64,000 nt of DNA, from positions 31,288-95,287 of the forward strand of contig CALAGD010000098.1 in assembly GCA_937891425.1 (NCBI GenBank), read 5' to 3'. The notes under the pieces were generated by a model, which made no database searches, had not been told where the DNA came from, and worked only from the letters and a program-made list of their open reading frames with translations. How positions within the stretch are numbered: position 1 is the stretch's first letter; every line of letters begins with the position of its first letter. Below, piece after piece: positions 9,072 to 17,744 of the stretch. The DNA comes from an uncultured Pigmentiphaga sp. GTDB taxonomy: Bacteria > Pseudomonadota > Gammaproteobacteria > Burkholderiales > Burkholderiaceae_B. A program made the position numbers and the translations under genes.

Positions 9072-10493
9072 ATGGCTGCACAAGGCCTCACGGGGTTGAC
9101 GTCATCGTATCGCAGGCTTTCTTCATGCTTCTTCGCCCTCAGTGTCATCGTTACGCTCTGGGGTACGCTGTGGGCATTGATCGCCTGGGACTACCGCACG
9201 GAAATCCGGGCAGGATTCGTCCAGACCGATGCGCTGTCACGGGCGCTTGCCGAGCATACCGAGCGGATCTTGTGGGAAGCTGACCAGCTCGCCCGCAATG
9301 TGTCGCTGGCCGTGCTTGAGCGCGGCATCGACATCCCGCTGCACCACTACTTCGAGCTCGGGCTGGCGCAGTCTGACGTCTTCCTCCAGATCGCGCTGGT
9401 GGACCGCGACGGCACCTTGCGCGCGTCTACCGAGGCGGAGTTCGAACCGATCAACCTTGCCGACCGCACGCACATCCTCGCCCACATCGAGGGCGTATAC
9501 GACGGGCTGTACATCGGCAAACCGGTCATTGGCCGCGCCAGCGGGAAGCCGTCCATCCAGCTTTCCCGTGCGGTGCGCGATGCACAAGACCAGCTGGTCG
9601 GCATCGTGGTGATATCGGTCGACCCGCGCTATCTGGCGAACTTCTATCGCGACGTTGGGGCGGCAGCCAATATCAGCACGCTGATCATTGGAACGCAAGA
9701 CTTCGTCGTACGCGCCCAGCAGCATGCCGATGACACGCTGCGCCCGGTCATGCTGCCCTCGAACAGCACCTTGCGGCACGCCCTGCGCCAATCCTCGGCG
9801 GGCTCGTTCATGAAGCCTGGAGAAGGCAGCCAGCCCGACCGGCTGGTGAGCTATCGCGAGCTCGCCACCTATCCGGTGGCGGTTGCCGTGAGCGCCTCAC
9901 GCGACGATGTGCTGGCCCCGTTCCGCGTGCGGCGCAACCTGCTGCTCACTGCGGGCCTGCTGCTGACCGTCTTCATTCTCTATATCGAGCGCAAGCGCTG
10001 GCTGCTGATGGAACAGCTGGCGGAATCCGCACGGCAGCTGGACGCCGCACTGAAGTCGCTTGCCGTGAAGGCCGGGAATACCGAAACCCTGTTCGCGGCG
10101 GCACCCGACGCCCTGGCGCACATTGCCGCCGATGGCCGGGTTGCCGCCATGAACCCGGGCATGCGTGCGCTGCTGGGTCTCAAGCCCGACGACCCGCTGC
10201 CCGCGGACATCGGCGATCTTGTCACGCGCCTGTACGCGCGCAACGCGGGCAGCACGAGCTCTGCCACCCCGGCCGAGCTGTGCAGCCATCTGATGACGGC
10301 GCTGCGCCGCGAGCCCCGCAAGACCATGCGGCGGATCCTGCAGTTCAACGACCGGACGCCGCGCTGCTATGAAGTGCGTTCCACCAGTCTGCCACCGCCC
10401 GGTGCCGGGCTGATGCTGGTCGTGCGTGACGTCACCTCGTTCTACGGGGAGGAAGCGCCAGACCCGGACAGCCCCCTGACGCCCTCCTCCTGA
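9072..10493 (+). CDS. Membrane sensor with extracytoplasmic Cache-like domain and PAS, no output domain
   Basis: A 473-residue protein started at ATG 9072 (MAAQGLTG). TM1 is at about residues 18-38. A periplasmic region of about 250 residues follows, with a Cache/PDC pattern (IALVDRDGTLRAST, INLADRTHILAH, LSRAVRDAQDQLVGIVVISVDPRYL), the layout seen in many diguanylate cyclases and kinases. TM2 (NLLLTAGLLLTVFILYI) lies near residue 300, with a short helical linker and a PAS-like domain (TLFAAAPDALAHIAADGRVAAMNPGMRALLG). The protein ends about 30 residues after the PAS domain. There is no histidine kinase, GGDEF, EAL or methyl-accepting region. The downstream strand carries unrelated genes, so no output domain is simply split off in the next frame. 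Confidence 0.75.
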   Translation: MAAQGLTGLTSSYRRLSSCFFALSVIVTLWGTLWALIAWDYRTEIRAGFVQTDALSRALAEHTERILWEADQLARNVSLAVLERGIDIPLHHYFELGLAQSDVFLQIALVDRDGTLRASTEAEFEPINLADRTHILAHIEGVYDGLYIGKPVIGRASGKPSIQLSRAVRDAQDQLVGIVVISVDPRYLANFYRDVGAAANISTLIIGTQDFVVRAQQHADDTLRPVMLPSNSTLRHALRQSSAGSFMKPGEGSQPDRLVSYRELATYPVAVAVSASRDDVLAPFRVRRNLLLTAGLLLTVFILYIERKRWLLMEQLAESARQLDAALKSLAVKAGNTETLFAAAPDALAHIAADGRVAAMNPGMRALLGLKPDDPLPADIGDLVTRLYARNAGSTSSATPAELCSHLMTALRREPRKTMRRILQFNDRTPRCYEVRSTSLPPPGAGLMLVVRDVTSFYGEEAPDPDSPLTPSS

Positions 10494-10527
10494 GGCTACC
10501 GCAAGGCTGGCCCCGCCCGGCAAGCCA

Positions 10528-11517
10528 TCACACAGCGGCTTCTGAAGACGTGGCGAACGAATCGGAGAAGAACCGATCGGGGGGCAGTCCGCGCGCACCG
10601 AAAGCCTGGCGGGCGGCCTGAACCAGCCCAGGCGATCCACACACGTATACGTCGTAGTCTCCCAGATCAGGGAAGTCAGCACACACGGCTTCGTGCACCA
10701 GACCGCTGCGCCAGTCGCCGCGTGCAGGCTCGTCGGAAATGACCCCAATGAAGCGGAAATTCTTGTGCCGCCGCTGCCAGCGCGCGACCTGGTCCAGCGC
10801 GTACAGGCCTGCCTGGGTGCGAGCTCCCCAGTACAGGGTGAACTCGCGGTCGGGGTACTTCCCCAAGGCGTCTTCCAGAAGAGACTGCATCGGCGCGAAG
10901 CCAGTGCCGCCGGCAACCAGTATCACGGGCCTGCCGGCGGCCTCGCGCAGGCGGAAGTCCCCGAAAGGCAGGGTTACGGTAATCGGGTCGCCCGGCTTGA
11001 GATGACTGTTGCGCAACAACCCGCCAAAAAGGGCATCCGGCAGGATGCGTACATGCAATTGCACCCCGTCGTTGGAACGTGGCGCGTTCGCCATGGAGAA
11101 ACTGCGCGGGGCATGCCCTTCCAGTACCACACTCAGGTACTGGCCCGCTTCGAACTTCACCCTGCATCCCGCAGGAAAGCGTATGTCGACGATCGCGACG
11201 TCCTCCGCCGGCCAGCGTACGCGGTAGAGTTTGCCGGTAACGGTTTCCGGTTCGTCAGAGTTGCGTTTCTCGATACGCAGGGGCTCGATCTCCACGTCCG
11301 ACAGGGCCTTTGCGCAACACAACAGCGCGGTGCCGTCCGCCGCCGGAGGCGGATATACCTCTCCCGAGATGACATGCGCGCGGCAACCTTCGCAGTTACC
11401 CCGCCGGCACGAGTAAGGCAGCTCCCACCCGGCGGCCAGCGCCGCGTCCAGGATGCTGCCCCCTTCCGGCACATCAAACGTCACGGTCAGCCCGGGTGTT
11501 CTGGCGGTGCAACGCAT
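10528..11517 (-). CDS. tphA1: Terephthalate 1,2-dioxygenase reductase-type protein (2Fe-2S, FAD, NAD(P))
   Basis: A 329-residue electron-transfer component. The plant-type 2Fe-2S domain has cysteines C37-x4-C42-x2-C45 and the CC pair at 67-68. The FAD-binding domain contains RSFSMAN (138-144). The nucleotide domain has VAGGTGFAPM (201-210) and CGSPGLVQAA near the C-terminus. This one-protein reductase passes NAD(P)H electrons to the oxygenase. Its place as last gene of the four-gene unit, its length and its domain order match TphA1 of terephthalate dioxygenase systems. Its ATG overlaps the stop of the preceding dehydrogenase gene by one base (TGATG), indicating translational coupling. The substrate assignment comes from the cluster. 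Confidence 0.82.
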   Translation of the reverse strand: MRCTARTPGLTVTFDVPEGGSILDAALAAGWELPYSCRRGNCEGCRAHVISGEVYPPPAADGTALLCCAKALSDVEIEPLRIEKRNSDEPETVTGKLYRVRWPAEDVAIVDIRFPAGCRVKFEAGQYLSVVLEGHAPRSFSMANAPRSNDGVQLHVRILPDALFGGLLRNSHLKPGDPITVTLPFGDFRLREAAGRPVILVAGGTGFAPMQSLLEDALGKYPDREFTLYWGARTQAGLYALDQVARWQRRHKNFRFIGVISDEPARGDWRSGLVHEAVCADFPDLGDYDVYVCGSPGLVQAARQAFGARGLPPDRFFSDSFATSSEAAV

Positions 11518-12494
11518 CAGGCCACCTCTGCGAGCAGGCGTACGGTATCGATCATGGCCGTCGCATCAGCGCAGGCCTTGCCGGCAATGTCGAATGCGGC
11601 GCCATGGCCGACGCTGGCGAACAACAGGGGTGAGCCGGCCACGACCGCCGATGCACCCTTGGGGCTGATCATCTTCACGGCGATGTGACCCTGGTCGTGA
11701 TACATGGCGACATACACGTCATGTTTTTGTTCCGACAATGCCAGGTCTGCACCTGCGGGACCATCCACGTGCAGCCCGCTCTCTCGCAATTGCGCCACCG
11801 CTGGCCGGGTTACCCGTTCGTCATCATCCCCGAAAAGGCCGCCCTCTCCGGCATGTGGATTGATGCCCAGGACACAGAAGCGCGGCTGCTCCACGCCCAT
11901 GCGCCGCACGCTCGCTGCCGCTGCCGCGGCAGCGCTGACGATGTGCGCGGGCGTAATGCGCGATATGGCATCAGCCAGGCGCTCATGTACCGTGACATGC
12001 ACGACCCGCAGCGCCCCCGCGCACAACATCAGGAACACTTGGTCGCGCGGTGTGGCGGTCAGGTCAGCCACCAGCCCGGCGTAGCCAGAGAAGGGTATGC
12101 CGGCGGCATTCACCGCGGTTTCAGAATGCGGGCAGGCAGCAACCGCGGCGAGCTCGCCTGCCCGCCACAGCTCGACCCCCTTGCGCACGTAAGCGACGGT
12201 CGCAGCGCCGGCACGGGGATCGACCTTGCCCGGCTGCCATGCATCCGGAGCCAGTGCGCCAACGTCGACCACGGCGAGACGCTCACGCTCGGCCGGCCCC
12301 AGACGAAGCTGGTCGGCCGTGCGATCGATGACATGGCGGTCGCCGATCAATACGAGCGGGGACATGCCCGGAGCGCCACCAAGGGCAAGCGCCGCACGGA
12401 TGGCGATTTCCGGACCAATGCCATTAGGGTCGCCTATGGCGATGCCCACGGCGCGACGCGCGCGCGTGGTCTGACTGGGCTGGACCGCGCTCAT
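11517..12494 (-). CDS. tphB: PdxA-family dihydrodiol dehydrogenase (TphB-like)
   Basis: A 325-residue member of the 4-hydroxythreonine-4-phosphate dehydrogenase (PdxA) family. It has IAIGDPNGIGPEI at 18-30 and candidate metal-binding His at H123 (CPHSE), H170 (VTVHERL) and H266 (MYHDQGH). NPHAGEGGLFGDDDE is present at 212-226. In tph clusters this family oxidatively decarboxylates the cis-dihydrodiol of terephthalate to protocatechuate. Placement between the oxygenase small subunit and the reductase argues for that catabolic role over pyridoxine synthesis. I start at ATG 12494, where it overlaps the tphA3 stop as ATGA. A longer in-frame extension would run through tphA3 and is rejected. Confidence 0.83.
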   Translation of the reverse strand: MSAVQPSQTTRARRAVGIAIGDPNGIGPEIAIRAALALGGAPGMSPLVLIGDRHVIDRTADQLRLGPAERERLAVVDVGALAPDAWQPGKVDPRAGAATVAYVRKGVELWRAGELAAVAACPHSETAVNAAGIPFSGYAGLVADLTATPRDQVFLMLCAGALRVVHVTVHERLADAISRITPAHIVSAAAAAAASVRRMGVEQPRFCVLGINPHAGEGGLFGDDDERVTRPAVAQLRESGLHVDGPAGADLALSEQKHDVYVAMYHDQGHIAVKMISPKGASAVVAGSPLLFASVGHGAAFDIAGKACADATAMIDTVRLLAEVA

Positions 12495-12958
12495 AGCGGG
12501 ATGGCCAGCAGGGTATCGATGCGTGAGCTGTCGCACACCACGTCGCGACGCTTGAGCAGCAGCTTGCCGCTTTCGGTGACGACCTCGTCCAGATACTGGC
12601 CGCTGGCAAACACTTCGTACTGCCCCTGACGGGAAATGCGAATCACGACAAAACCCGTGGATACGCGCATGGTCCCGCCCCCTTGGGCATCGTTCCCGAG
12701 AATGCGTGGCACGCCCACGACGTGACGGTACCGATGGAATTCGTACACGTTGGCCTTGCGCAGCGACAGTATGCGGTCGGCCAGCATGTCGCGCGAATCG
12801 GCGTAGATCAGGCCCGCCTGCATGCCCTGCCGGTAATTGTCGATGGTCGTGACACGGTAGAAGCACCTTTCCGTGAAAAACGACGGCCAGTCTTCGAGAC
12901 GGTCGTCATCCAGTGCAGCAGCATACTCGGCATTGAGCTGTATCAGTTGATCATTCAT
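12491..12958 (-). CDS. tphA3: Terephthalate dioxygenase small (beta) subunit
   Basis: A 155-residue ring-hydroxylating dioxygenase beta subunit with the SnoaL/NTF2-like fold. Conserved features are the N-terminal acidic-aromatic LNAEYAAALDDDRLEDWPSFF, the ERCFYRVTTIDNY strand, YADSRDMLADRI, RHVVGVPRIL and the C-terminal VCDSSRIDTLLAIPL. This subunit is structural and has no metal site. It partners the large subunit encoded ten bases upstream, and its stop overlaps the start of the dehydrogenase by four bases. The pattern WPxFFTxxCxYRVT and the CDSxxxDTLxAxPL end agree with TphA3 proteins as I know them. Confidence 0.87.
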   Translation of the reverse strand: MNDQLIQLNAEYAAALDDDRLEDWPSFFTERCFYRVTTIDNYRQGMQAGLIYADSRDMLADRILSLRKANVYEFHRYRHVVGVPRILGNDAQGGGTMRVSTGFVVIRISRQGQYEVFASGQYLDEVVTESGKLLLKRRDVVCDSSRIDTLLAIPL

Positions 12959-12968
12959 ACATTCATGT

Positions 12969-14222
12969 TCAGATTTTCATGGTGTCACGATAGGCGCGCC
13001 AGAATCCGCGGATGGACGACTCGGTGGCACGAAATGGTTGAGATTGCGTGTCGTAGCCGCCCAGCGCGATGACCGCCTGCCTGTCTTCGGCTGCTGCTAT
13101 CCCGCGCTGCACGAATCCGCCCACCGCGCCGTCTTCCATGGAAACGAAACCGGCAGGCCCGACCAGGTTGGACTGTTTCAGACGCATCTGCCGCAGTTCC
13201 TCGGTATCATCGGCGAACCCCAGGTAGGTCCAGTTGAGGTCCGTCTTGTCGACACTGGCAGGCACAATTTGACGGACGGCGATGCAGTTGTGAATCTGTT
13301 GCAGCACGAACCCGGGGAACACCGTGAGGATCTGCAGCTGGATGCCATCGCCAAACTCGTCAAGGTGATTGAGCATCGACAGATCGCGGATCTTCAGCTC
13401 GTCGTTGTGGGATCGAATGGCCTGTTGCGCGTAGTAGCCCTCTTCTCCTTCCACCACCCGGCTGTACGATGCACTTGCGTGGTTGCCGCCACTCTCGCTG
13501 ATCAGCACCCCGCCTTCCTGCGTAAGGCGCGTGATCTTGAAGGTGGTAAAGAACGTATGCAACAGGCTGGCGTGATAGGTGTCACGCACGTTCTCGGCAT
13601 ACAGCTTCCAGTTGTTGGGCAGAGTCTGGGTGAAGCGCCCGAGTATTTCGATCTGGCGCCCGCCCACCACGCGTTCGAGGCGTGCCGCCACTTCATCACC
13701 CAGGTACTCCTCGATGTCGGGCACATCATCGTGCAGGCTGCCGAACACGAGACCACAGAAACTGGCAATGCGCAGCTTGCGTGGCGCGAGACCCTCGCGC
13801 GAAAAATCTGCCGGCATGCCCCCCTGCCCCCGCACGCCCTGTTCGAACGCAATGTCGCGCAAATTGCCTTGCGGGTCGTACCGCCAGGCATGGTATACAC
13901 AGGTATGTTCGGAAGCGTTGCCGAAGTCGTTGAGGGCGATCAGCGCGCCACGGTGCGCGCAACGATTTTCAAACGCATAGATTTCGCCGTCGGTGTCGCG
14001 CGTAACCACTACGGGCATGCGTCCGACGAATGTGGTCTTGTAGTCGCCCGCATTGGGAATTTCCGCTTCCAGTGCGAGGTAGTTCCAGACCGGCCCCTCG
14101 AATACGCGCTTCTGCTCGGCGTCCAGCACATCCTGGCGCTGGAAGACCCAATAGGGGACATGGGCATGGCCGTCAGGCCATTCGGTGGGTGCGGCAATAC
14201 TTAACGATGAGTTATCGTGCAT
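12969..14222 (-). CDS. tphA2: Terephthalate 1,2-dioxygenase large (alpha) subunit
   Basis: A 417-residue ring-hydroxylating oxygenase. The Rieske motif is C88-x-H90...C108-x2-H111 (RCAHRGA and CVYHAW). The mononuclear iron site is [12 protein letters not shown], with D214, H217 and H222, and D364 in [10 protein letters not shown] is the likely third ligand. Segments such as [40 protein letters not shown] and [15 protein letters not shown] closely match TphA2 of Comamonas-type terephthalate degraders. It adds O2 to the ring of terephthalate. I start at ATG 14222; the longer frame to 14357 runs into the regulator promoter. It is the first gene of the minus-strand catabolic unit. Confidence 0.88.
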   Translation of the reverse strand: MHDNSSLSIAAPTEWPDGHAHVPYWVFQRQDVLDAEQKRVFEGPVWNYLALEAEIPNAGDYKTTFVGRMPVVVTRDTDGEIYAFENRCAHRGALIALNDFGNASEHTCVYHAWRYDPQGNLRDIAFEQGVRGQGGMPADFSREGLAPRKLRIASFCGLVFGSLHDDVPDIEEYLGDEVAARLERVVGGRQIEILGRFTQTLPNNWKLYAENVRDTYHASLLHTFFTTFKITRLTQEGGVLISESGGNHASASYSRVVEGEEGYYAQQAIRSHNDELKIRDLSMLNHLDEFGDGIQLQILTVFPGFVLQQIHNCIAVRQIVPASVDKTDLNWTYLGFADDTEELRQMRLKQSNLVGPAGFVSMEDGAVGGFVQRGIAAAEDRQAVIALGGYDTQSQPFRATESSIRGFWRAYRDTMKI

Positions 14223-14372
14223 TTTTGTTTCGACCCATGAAACGAATGTCTCTGTGCACGATACGATAACGAAGCTTCGCCCCTCCGTCAAGATTGTCGT
14301 ATCGCTCTGCGATACGCCCAAGAAGGTCCAAATGCAATACAATGCAGGGGCAAACACCCTCCTTCAACCGTC
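14223..14372. promoter_or_regulatory. Divergent control region between the IclR regulator and tphA2
   Basis: A 150-bp AT-richer region separating two divergent genes. It holds several symmetric elements. CGTATCG-5 nt-CGATACG is at 14298-14316 (7-bp perfect arms), a perfect 10-bp palindrome CGAAGCTTCG is at 14270-14279, and GTTTC-7 nt-GAAAC is at 14227-14243. A TATCGTGCA/TGCACGATA pair is at 14213-14221 and 14255-14263, and the CGATACG half-site recurs at 14259-14265. A TACAAT at 14338-14343 could be the -10 of the regulator gene. IclR proteins bind such short palindromes near their own promoters. Which element is the true operator is not resolved. Confidence 0.6.
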
Positions 14373-15185
14373 ATGACCCGCGCATCGCAATCCGCAACTT
14401 CTGCCTCGATTCAGTCGGTAGCCGTAGCATTCGACATCCTCGAAGAGCTGGCGCGCGTCGGTTCGCCCATCGGCGTCAGCGACCTCGCACGCCGCCTCGG
14501 GCAAACCAAGGCGCGGGTGTTCCGCCACCTGAACAACCTTCGCGAACTCGGTTTCGTTTCGAAAGACGAAACAACAGACCGTTATCAGCTCGGGTGGAAA
14601 ATCTACCGTCTCGGCATGTCGGTGGCCGAGAATTTTGGCCTGCGCCGTGTCGCGCACCGGTATCTCAGACGCCTCAGTGAAGAAACACAGCAGACAGCCC
14701 TGCTTACGATGCCTGCCAACACCGACGTCATCGTGATCGACGCGGTGCAAAGCAGCCAGCACATCGCCATCACCGTGCGCCCTGGCGCCGTCATTCCGGC
14801 TGCCACCTCTGCCCTGGGCCGCGCCATACTCGCCTTCGCATCCGACGACATGGTCGAGCTGACCCTGTCGCGGCCGCTGGACCAGCTTACCGAACACACG
14901 CTTACCAACGTCGAGGAAATACAGGCCCGCCTGCAGCTGATCCGCGAGCACTGGTACGAAGTGGCCGTCGCCGAGCGCCTGTTGGGCATCGCCGCGCTTG
15001 CCGCACCGGTATTCGATCACCAGAACCGGGTCTGCGGCTCAATCGCAATCGTCGCTTCACAATCGGTCATCGATGCAACACCAGATCCGCTGCTCATTGC
15101 GCAGGTGCAGTCGGCCGCCCGCGACATTTCCAGGGAGCTGCGCTCCACCGCATGGAAGGACGTCAGAATACCTGCAACACCGTAG
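14373..15185 (+). CDS. IclR family transcriptional regulator (TphR-like)
   Basis: A 270-residue IclR regulator. The N-terminal winged helix (residues about 13-75) reads SVAVAFDILEELARVGSPIGVSDLARRLGQTKARVFRHLNNLRELGFV in overlapping segments. The C-terminal effector domain (about 85-255) has LTMPANTDVIVIDAVQSSQ, VRPGAVIPAATSALGRAILAF and the late GSIAIVAS segment. It is transcribed divergently from tphA2 across a palindrome-rich spacer, the arrangement used by terephthalate cluster activators of this family. It probably senses the aromatic acid and controls the cluster, and possibly the receptor gene downstream. Family assignment is firm; the effector is inferred. Confidence 0.9.
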   Translation: MTRASQSATSASIQSVAVAFDILEELARVGSPIGVSDLARRLGQTKARVFRHLNNLRELGFVSKDETTDRYQLGWKIYRLGMSVAENFGLRRVAHRYLRRLSEETQQTALLTMPANTDVIVIDAVQSSQHIAITVRPGAVIPAATSALGRAILAFASDDMVELTLSRPLDQLTEHTLTNVEEIQARLQLIREHWYEVAVAERLLGIAALAAPVFDHQNRVCGSIAIVASQSVIDATPDPLLIAQVQSAARDISRELRSTAWKDVRIPATP

Positions 15186-15575
15186 CCCATCAGCAAACGC
15201 TCATGTCCAAACATATGCCGGTTTCGCGGCGTGAGCACTGTGCCAGGAACAACGCCACCAGGAAAACACCGCTGTAGCAAGAATGAATGAATGAATGATC
15301 ATTCAAATTTGCGTCGGTACATCGAGCACATGAGTACCCGACACCAGCACACCCTGCTCATGGCCGGCATCCCATGACGCTCCCGAATCATGTCGTTTCC
15401 TGATGCGAAATGGTGCCATTCGGTGCATCGGAATGATTATTTCATTCATTTGTTAGAACATTGGGGTTTACTACGTCCCTGTGGATGCGCGACCGTGCGC
15501 TTCATGGGAGGGATTTTTTCAGCAGAACGGCCTGCGCGACCGCTGGGCGGTCCGGGCCACCAACGGAGGCAGACA
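15186..15575. promoter_or_regulatory. Intergenic control region upstream of the Bug receptor gene
   Basis: A 390-bp gene-free stretch. It contains a run of GAATGAATGAATGA (from 15281) leading into a perfect 14-bp palindrome TGAATGATCATTCA at 15292-15305. A second related inverted repeat, GAATGA-5 nt-TCATTC, lies at 15431-15447. Both share the GAATGA half-site and resemble dimeric repressor operators. A strong ribosome-binding site (GGAGG at 15565-15569) precedes the ATG at 15576. A possible upstream in-frame extension from 15390 crosses the second repeat and is judged non-coding. Confidence 0.55.
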
Positions 15576-16682
15576 ATGAACCCGATCCATTCCAACCATG
15601 CACGAATTCCCGAAACACGGCACGAGGCGAACCCCACAGGTGGGCATGCGCCCGGGCGCCTGCACGCATGGATCCGAAACGCTGTCGCGGCGACCCTTCC
15701 GGCCCTGAAACGCCTGGGTGCCGCCGGGCTGGGCCTCGCCCTGGCATCGGCCGCGGTGGCCGCGGAGGGCAGCGACACCGCCAGCTACCCGAACAAGCCC
15801 GTACGGGTGATCGTGGCCTACGCCCCTGGCGGCGCCAACGACATCGTCGCCCGTGTTTACGCCGATGCCCTCGGCCAGCATCTGGGCCAGCCCTTCGTGG
15901 TAGAAAACCGCTCGGGCGCGAGCGGCATTACCGGAACCGAAGCCGCTGCCCGTGCTCCAGCCGACGGGTACACCCTGCTGCTCGGCGCTGGTGGCACCAT
16001 GACCATCAACCCCGGCCTGTTCCAGAAGCTGCCATACGACCCCCTCACCAGTTTCGAGCCGGTCGGCATGCTGGCCAGCGCCCCGCTGGTGCTGGTCGTT
16101 CCGCCCAGCCTGCCCGTGAAATCTGTCCAGGAACTTCTTGACCATGCGCGCAAGGCGCCCCAGGGCATCACCTTCGCATCGCCGGGCGCCGGTACACCCC
16201 TGCACCTGGCGGGTGAACTGTTCGCACGCTCGTCGAACCTTCAGGTAACCCACATTCCCTACCGCGGCAGTACTCCCGCCCTGACCGACCTCATTGCCGG
16301 ACGGGTCGACATGATGTTCGACGTTGTCGGCAGCTCGATGCAGTTCATCCAGGACCAGCGCCTGCGGCCGCTCGCCGTCAGCAGCGCCCAGCGCAGCCGC
16401 TACCTGCCCGACGTGCCTACGGTACAGGAACAGGGCATTCCCGACTTCGATGTCACCAGCTGGTTCGCCTTCTTTGCACCCGCCGGCACGCCCGCACCCA
16501 TCGTCGAAAAACTCAACCAGGCCATCAGCCAGATCGCGCAATCCGACGCCATTCGCGACCGGCTTGCTCCGCTGGGCATGGAACCGGCCAGTTCGACTCC
16601 GGCCCAGCTGCGCGAAATGGTCCGCGCCGAAAAAGACAAATGGGCCCGCGTCATTGCCGAAGCGAAGGTCACCGTCAACTAG
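15576..16682 (+). CDS. Bug/TctC family periplasmic solute receptor (TphC-like)
   Basis: A 368-residue tripartite tricarboxylate transporter receptor. A long N-terminal region precedes a hydrophobic export segment at about residues 32-62 (RLGAAGLGLALASAAVAA, likely cleavage after AVAA). The mature domain has YPNKPVRVIVAYAPGGANDIVAR, VVENRSGASGITGTEAAARAPADGYTLL and YRGSTPALTDLIAGRVDMMFD, all typical of Bug proteins. Start ATG 15576 has GGAGG seven bases upstream. Next to a terephthalate-type cluster it most likely captures terephthalate, as TphC does. The TctAB membrane subunits are not in the window; such receptors may use a shared genome-encoded pair. Confidence 0.85.
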   Translation: MNPIHSNHARIPETRHEANPTGGHAPGRLHAWIRNAVAATLPALKRLGAAGLGLALASAAVAAEGSDTASYPNKPVRVIVAYAPGGANDIVARVYADALGQHLGQPFVVENRSGASGITGTEAAARAPADGYTLLLGAGGTMTINPGLFQKLPYDPLTSFEPVGMLASAPLVLVVPPSLPVKSVQELLDHARKAPQGITFASPGAGTPLHLAGELFARSSNLQVTHIPYRGSTPALTDLIAGRVDMMFDVVGSSMQFIQDQRLRPLAVSSAQRSRYLPDVPTVQEQGIPDFDVTSWFAFFAPAGTPAPIVEKLNQAISQIAQSDAIRDRLAPLGMEPASSTPAQLREMVRAEKDKWARVIAEAKVTVN

Positions 16683-16889
16683 ACGAGCCCGCCCCTGCCG
16701 GCAGCCCTTGTGCGGCGTCCGGGCCGGTTTCCGGGAATTTACCCCTATGCTTTCCCGGCAATGACGGCTATCGTGTTCCCTGACTTCGTTTCGCTGTCGC
16801 GTCGCGAAGTGGTACACGCGCACAACGACCCCGTCAGCCAGTGAAGCCGCTGTTGCGTCTCCTGGCTGACCACGATTCGCGAGGCCCGC

Positions 16890-17744
16890 ATGAACAAGGT
16901 AATAGCTTGCATCAACGGTGCATCGAACAGCACGACCGTTTGCGATTACGCGATCTGGGCGGCGCAACGGCTGCAGGCCCCGCTCGAGTTCTTGCATGTC
17001 ATCGAGCAGCAGCCCGACCGCGCACTCATCCACGATCTGAGCGGAAGCGTCGGACTCGGAGCCCAGGAAATCCTGCTTGCCGAACTTACCCAGCTCGACG
17101 AACAGAACTCCAAGATCGCTGAAGAACAGGCCGAGAAGATCCTCGAGGCCGCGTTGCAGTACAGCCACAGCAAGGGCGTAGACGGGGCATCCACCCGACG
17201 GCGCCTGGGCATCCTGGCGGAAGTCCTGCTTGAGCTGCAGGACGACACGCGGCTCGTCGTCCTCGGGCAACGTCCGCAGCCTGGCGGGGTTTCCCGGCTC
17301 ACGCTCGACCTCAACGTAGAGCGCGTGGTGCGATCGCTGCAGAAACCCGTGCTGGTCGCCACCAGCAAGTACACCGAACCCAGCCATTTCGCCATTGCGT
17401 TCGACGGCAGCCCGACGGGATGCAAGATGATCGAGCGCGTGGCTGCCAGCCCGCTGCTGCAGAACCTGCCCTGCCACATCATCACGGCCGGCAACCCCAC
17501 CAGCAGTGGCGCGCAGCAGCTCGAGTGGGCCCGTACCACGCTTGCCGACGCCGGGTTCGCCGTCAGCGTCATACAGCAACCGGGCGACGCCCAGACCGTG
17601 CTGCACTCCGCAATCTCGGCCAATCACATCGACCTGCTCGTTATGGGAGCTTACGGACACTCCCGCATCCGCGAGTTCATCGTAGGCAGTACGACCACCA
17701 CCATGCTGCGCACCAGCCCTGTGCCGGTCCTGATCCTGCGCTAG
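16890..17744 (+). CDS. Tandem universal stress protein (UspA family)
   Basis: A 284-residue protein with two Usp domains. The first (about 1-150) starts NKVIACINGASNSTTVCDYAIWAAQRLQAPLEFLHVIE. The second (about 160-284) contains HFAIAFDGSPTGCKMIER and the C-terminal ATP-binding signature VMGAYGHSRIREFIVGSTTTTML, so the G-x2-G-x9-GS/T pattern is intact there. The first domain has the weaker VVLGQRPQPGG in its place. Proteins of this kind bind ATP and accumulate in stress or stationary phase. It stands alone on its transcript, 207 bp after the receptor gene. Confidence 0.9.
   Translation: MNKVIACINGASNSTTVCDYAIWAAQRLQAPLEFLHVIEQQPDRALIHDLSGSVGLGAQEILLAELTQLDEQNSKIAEEQAEKILEAALQYSHSKGVDGASTRRRLGILAEVLLELQDDTRLVVLGQRPQPGGVSRLTLDLNVERVVRSLQKPVLVATSKYTEPSHFAIAFDGSPTGCKMIERVAASPLLQNLPCHIITAGNPTSSGAQQLEWARTTLADAGFAVSVIQQPGDAQTVLHSAISANHIDLLVMGAYGHSRIREFIVGSTTTTMLRTSPVPVLILR

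Noticed and set aside
11517..12866. Longer start for the PdxA-family gene reaching into tphA3
   Set aside because: The extra 124 codons are out of frame with the well-conserved small subunit and have no PdxA similarity; ATG 12494 gives the normal N-terminus.
15281..15299. GAATGAATGA run as a microsatellite controlling phase variation
   Set aside because: Only about four imperfect units, outside a coding region and not positioned between clear promoter elements. Better explained as part of operator half-sites.
15519..17660. Long minus-strand open frame (713 codons) opposite the receptor and usp genes
   Set aside because: It is antisense to two well-supported genes with clear families, shows no domain of its own, and long antisense frames are expected in high-GC DNA.
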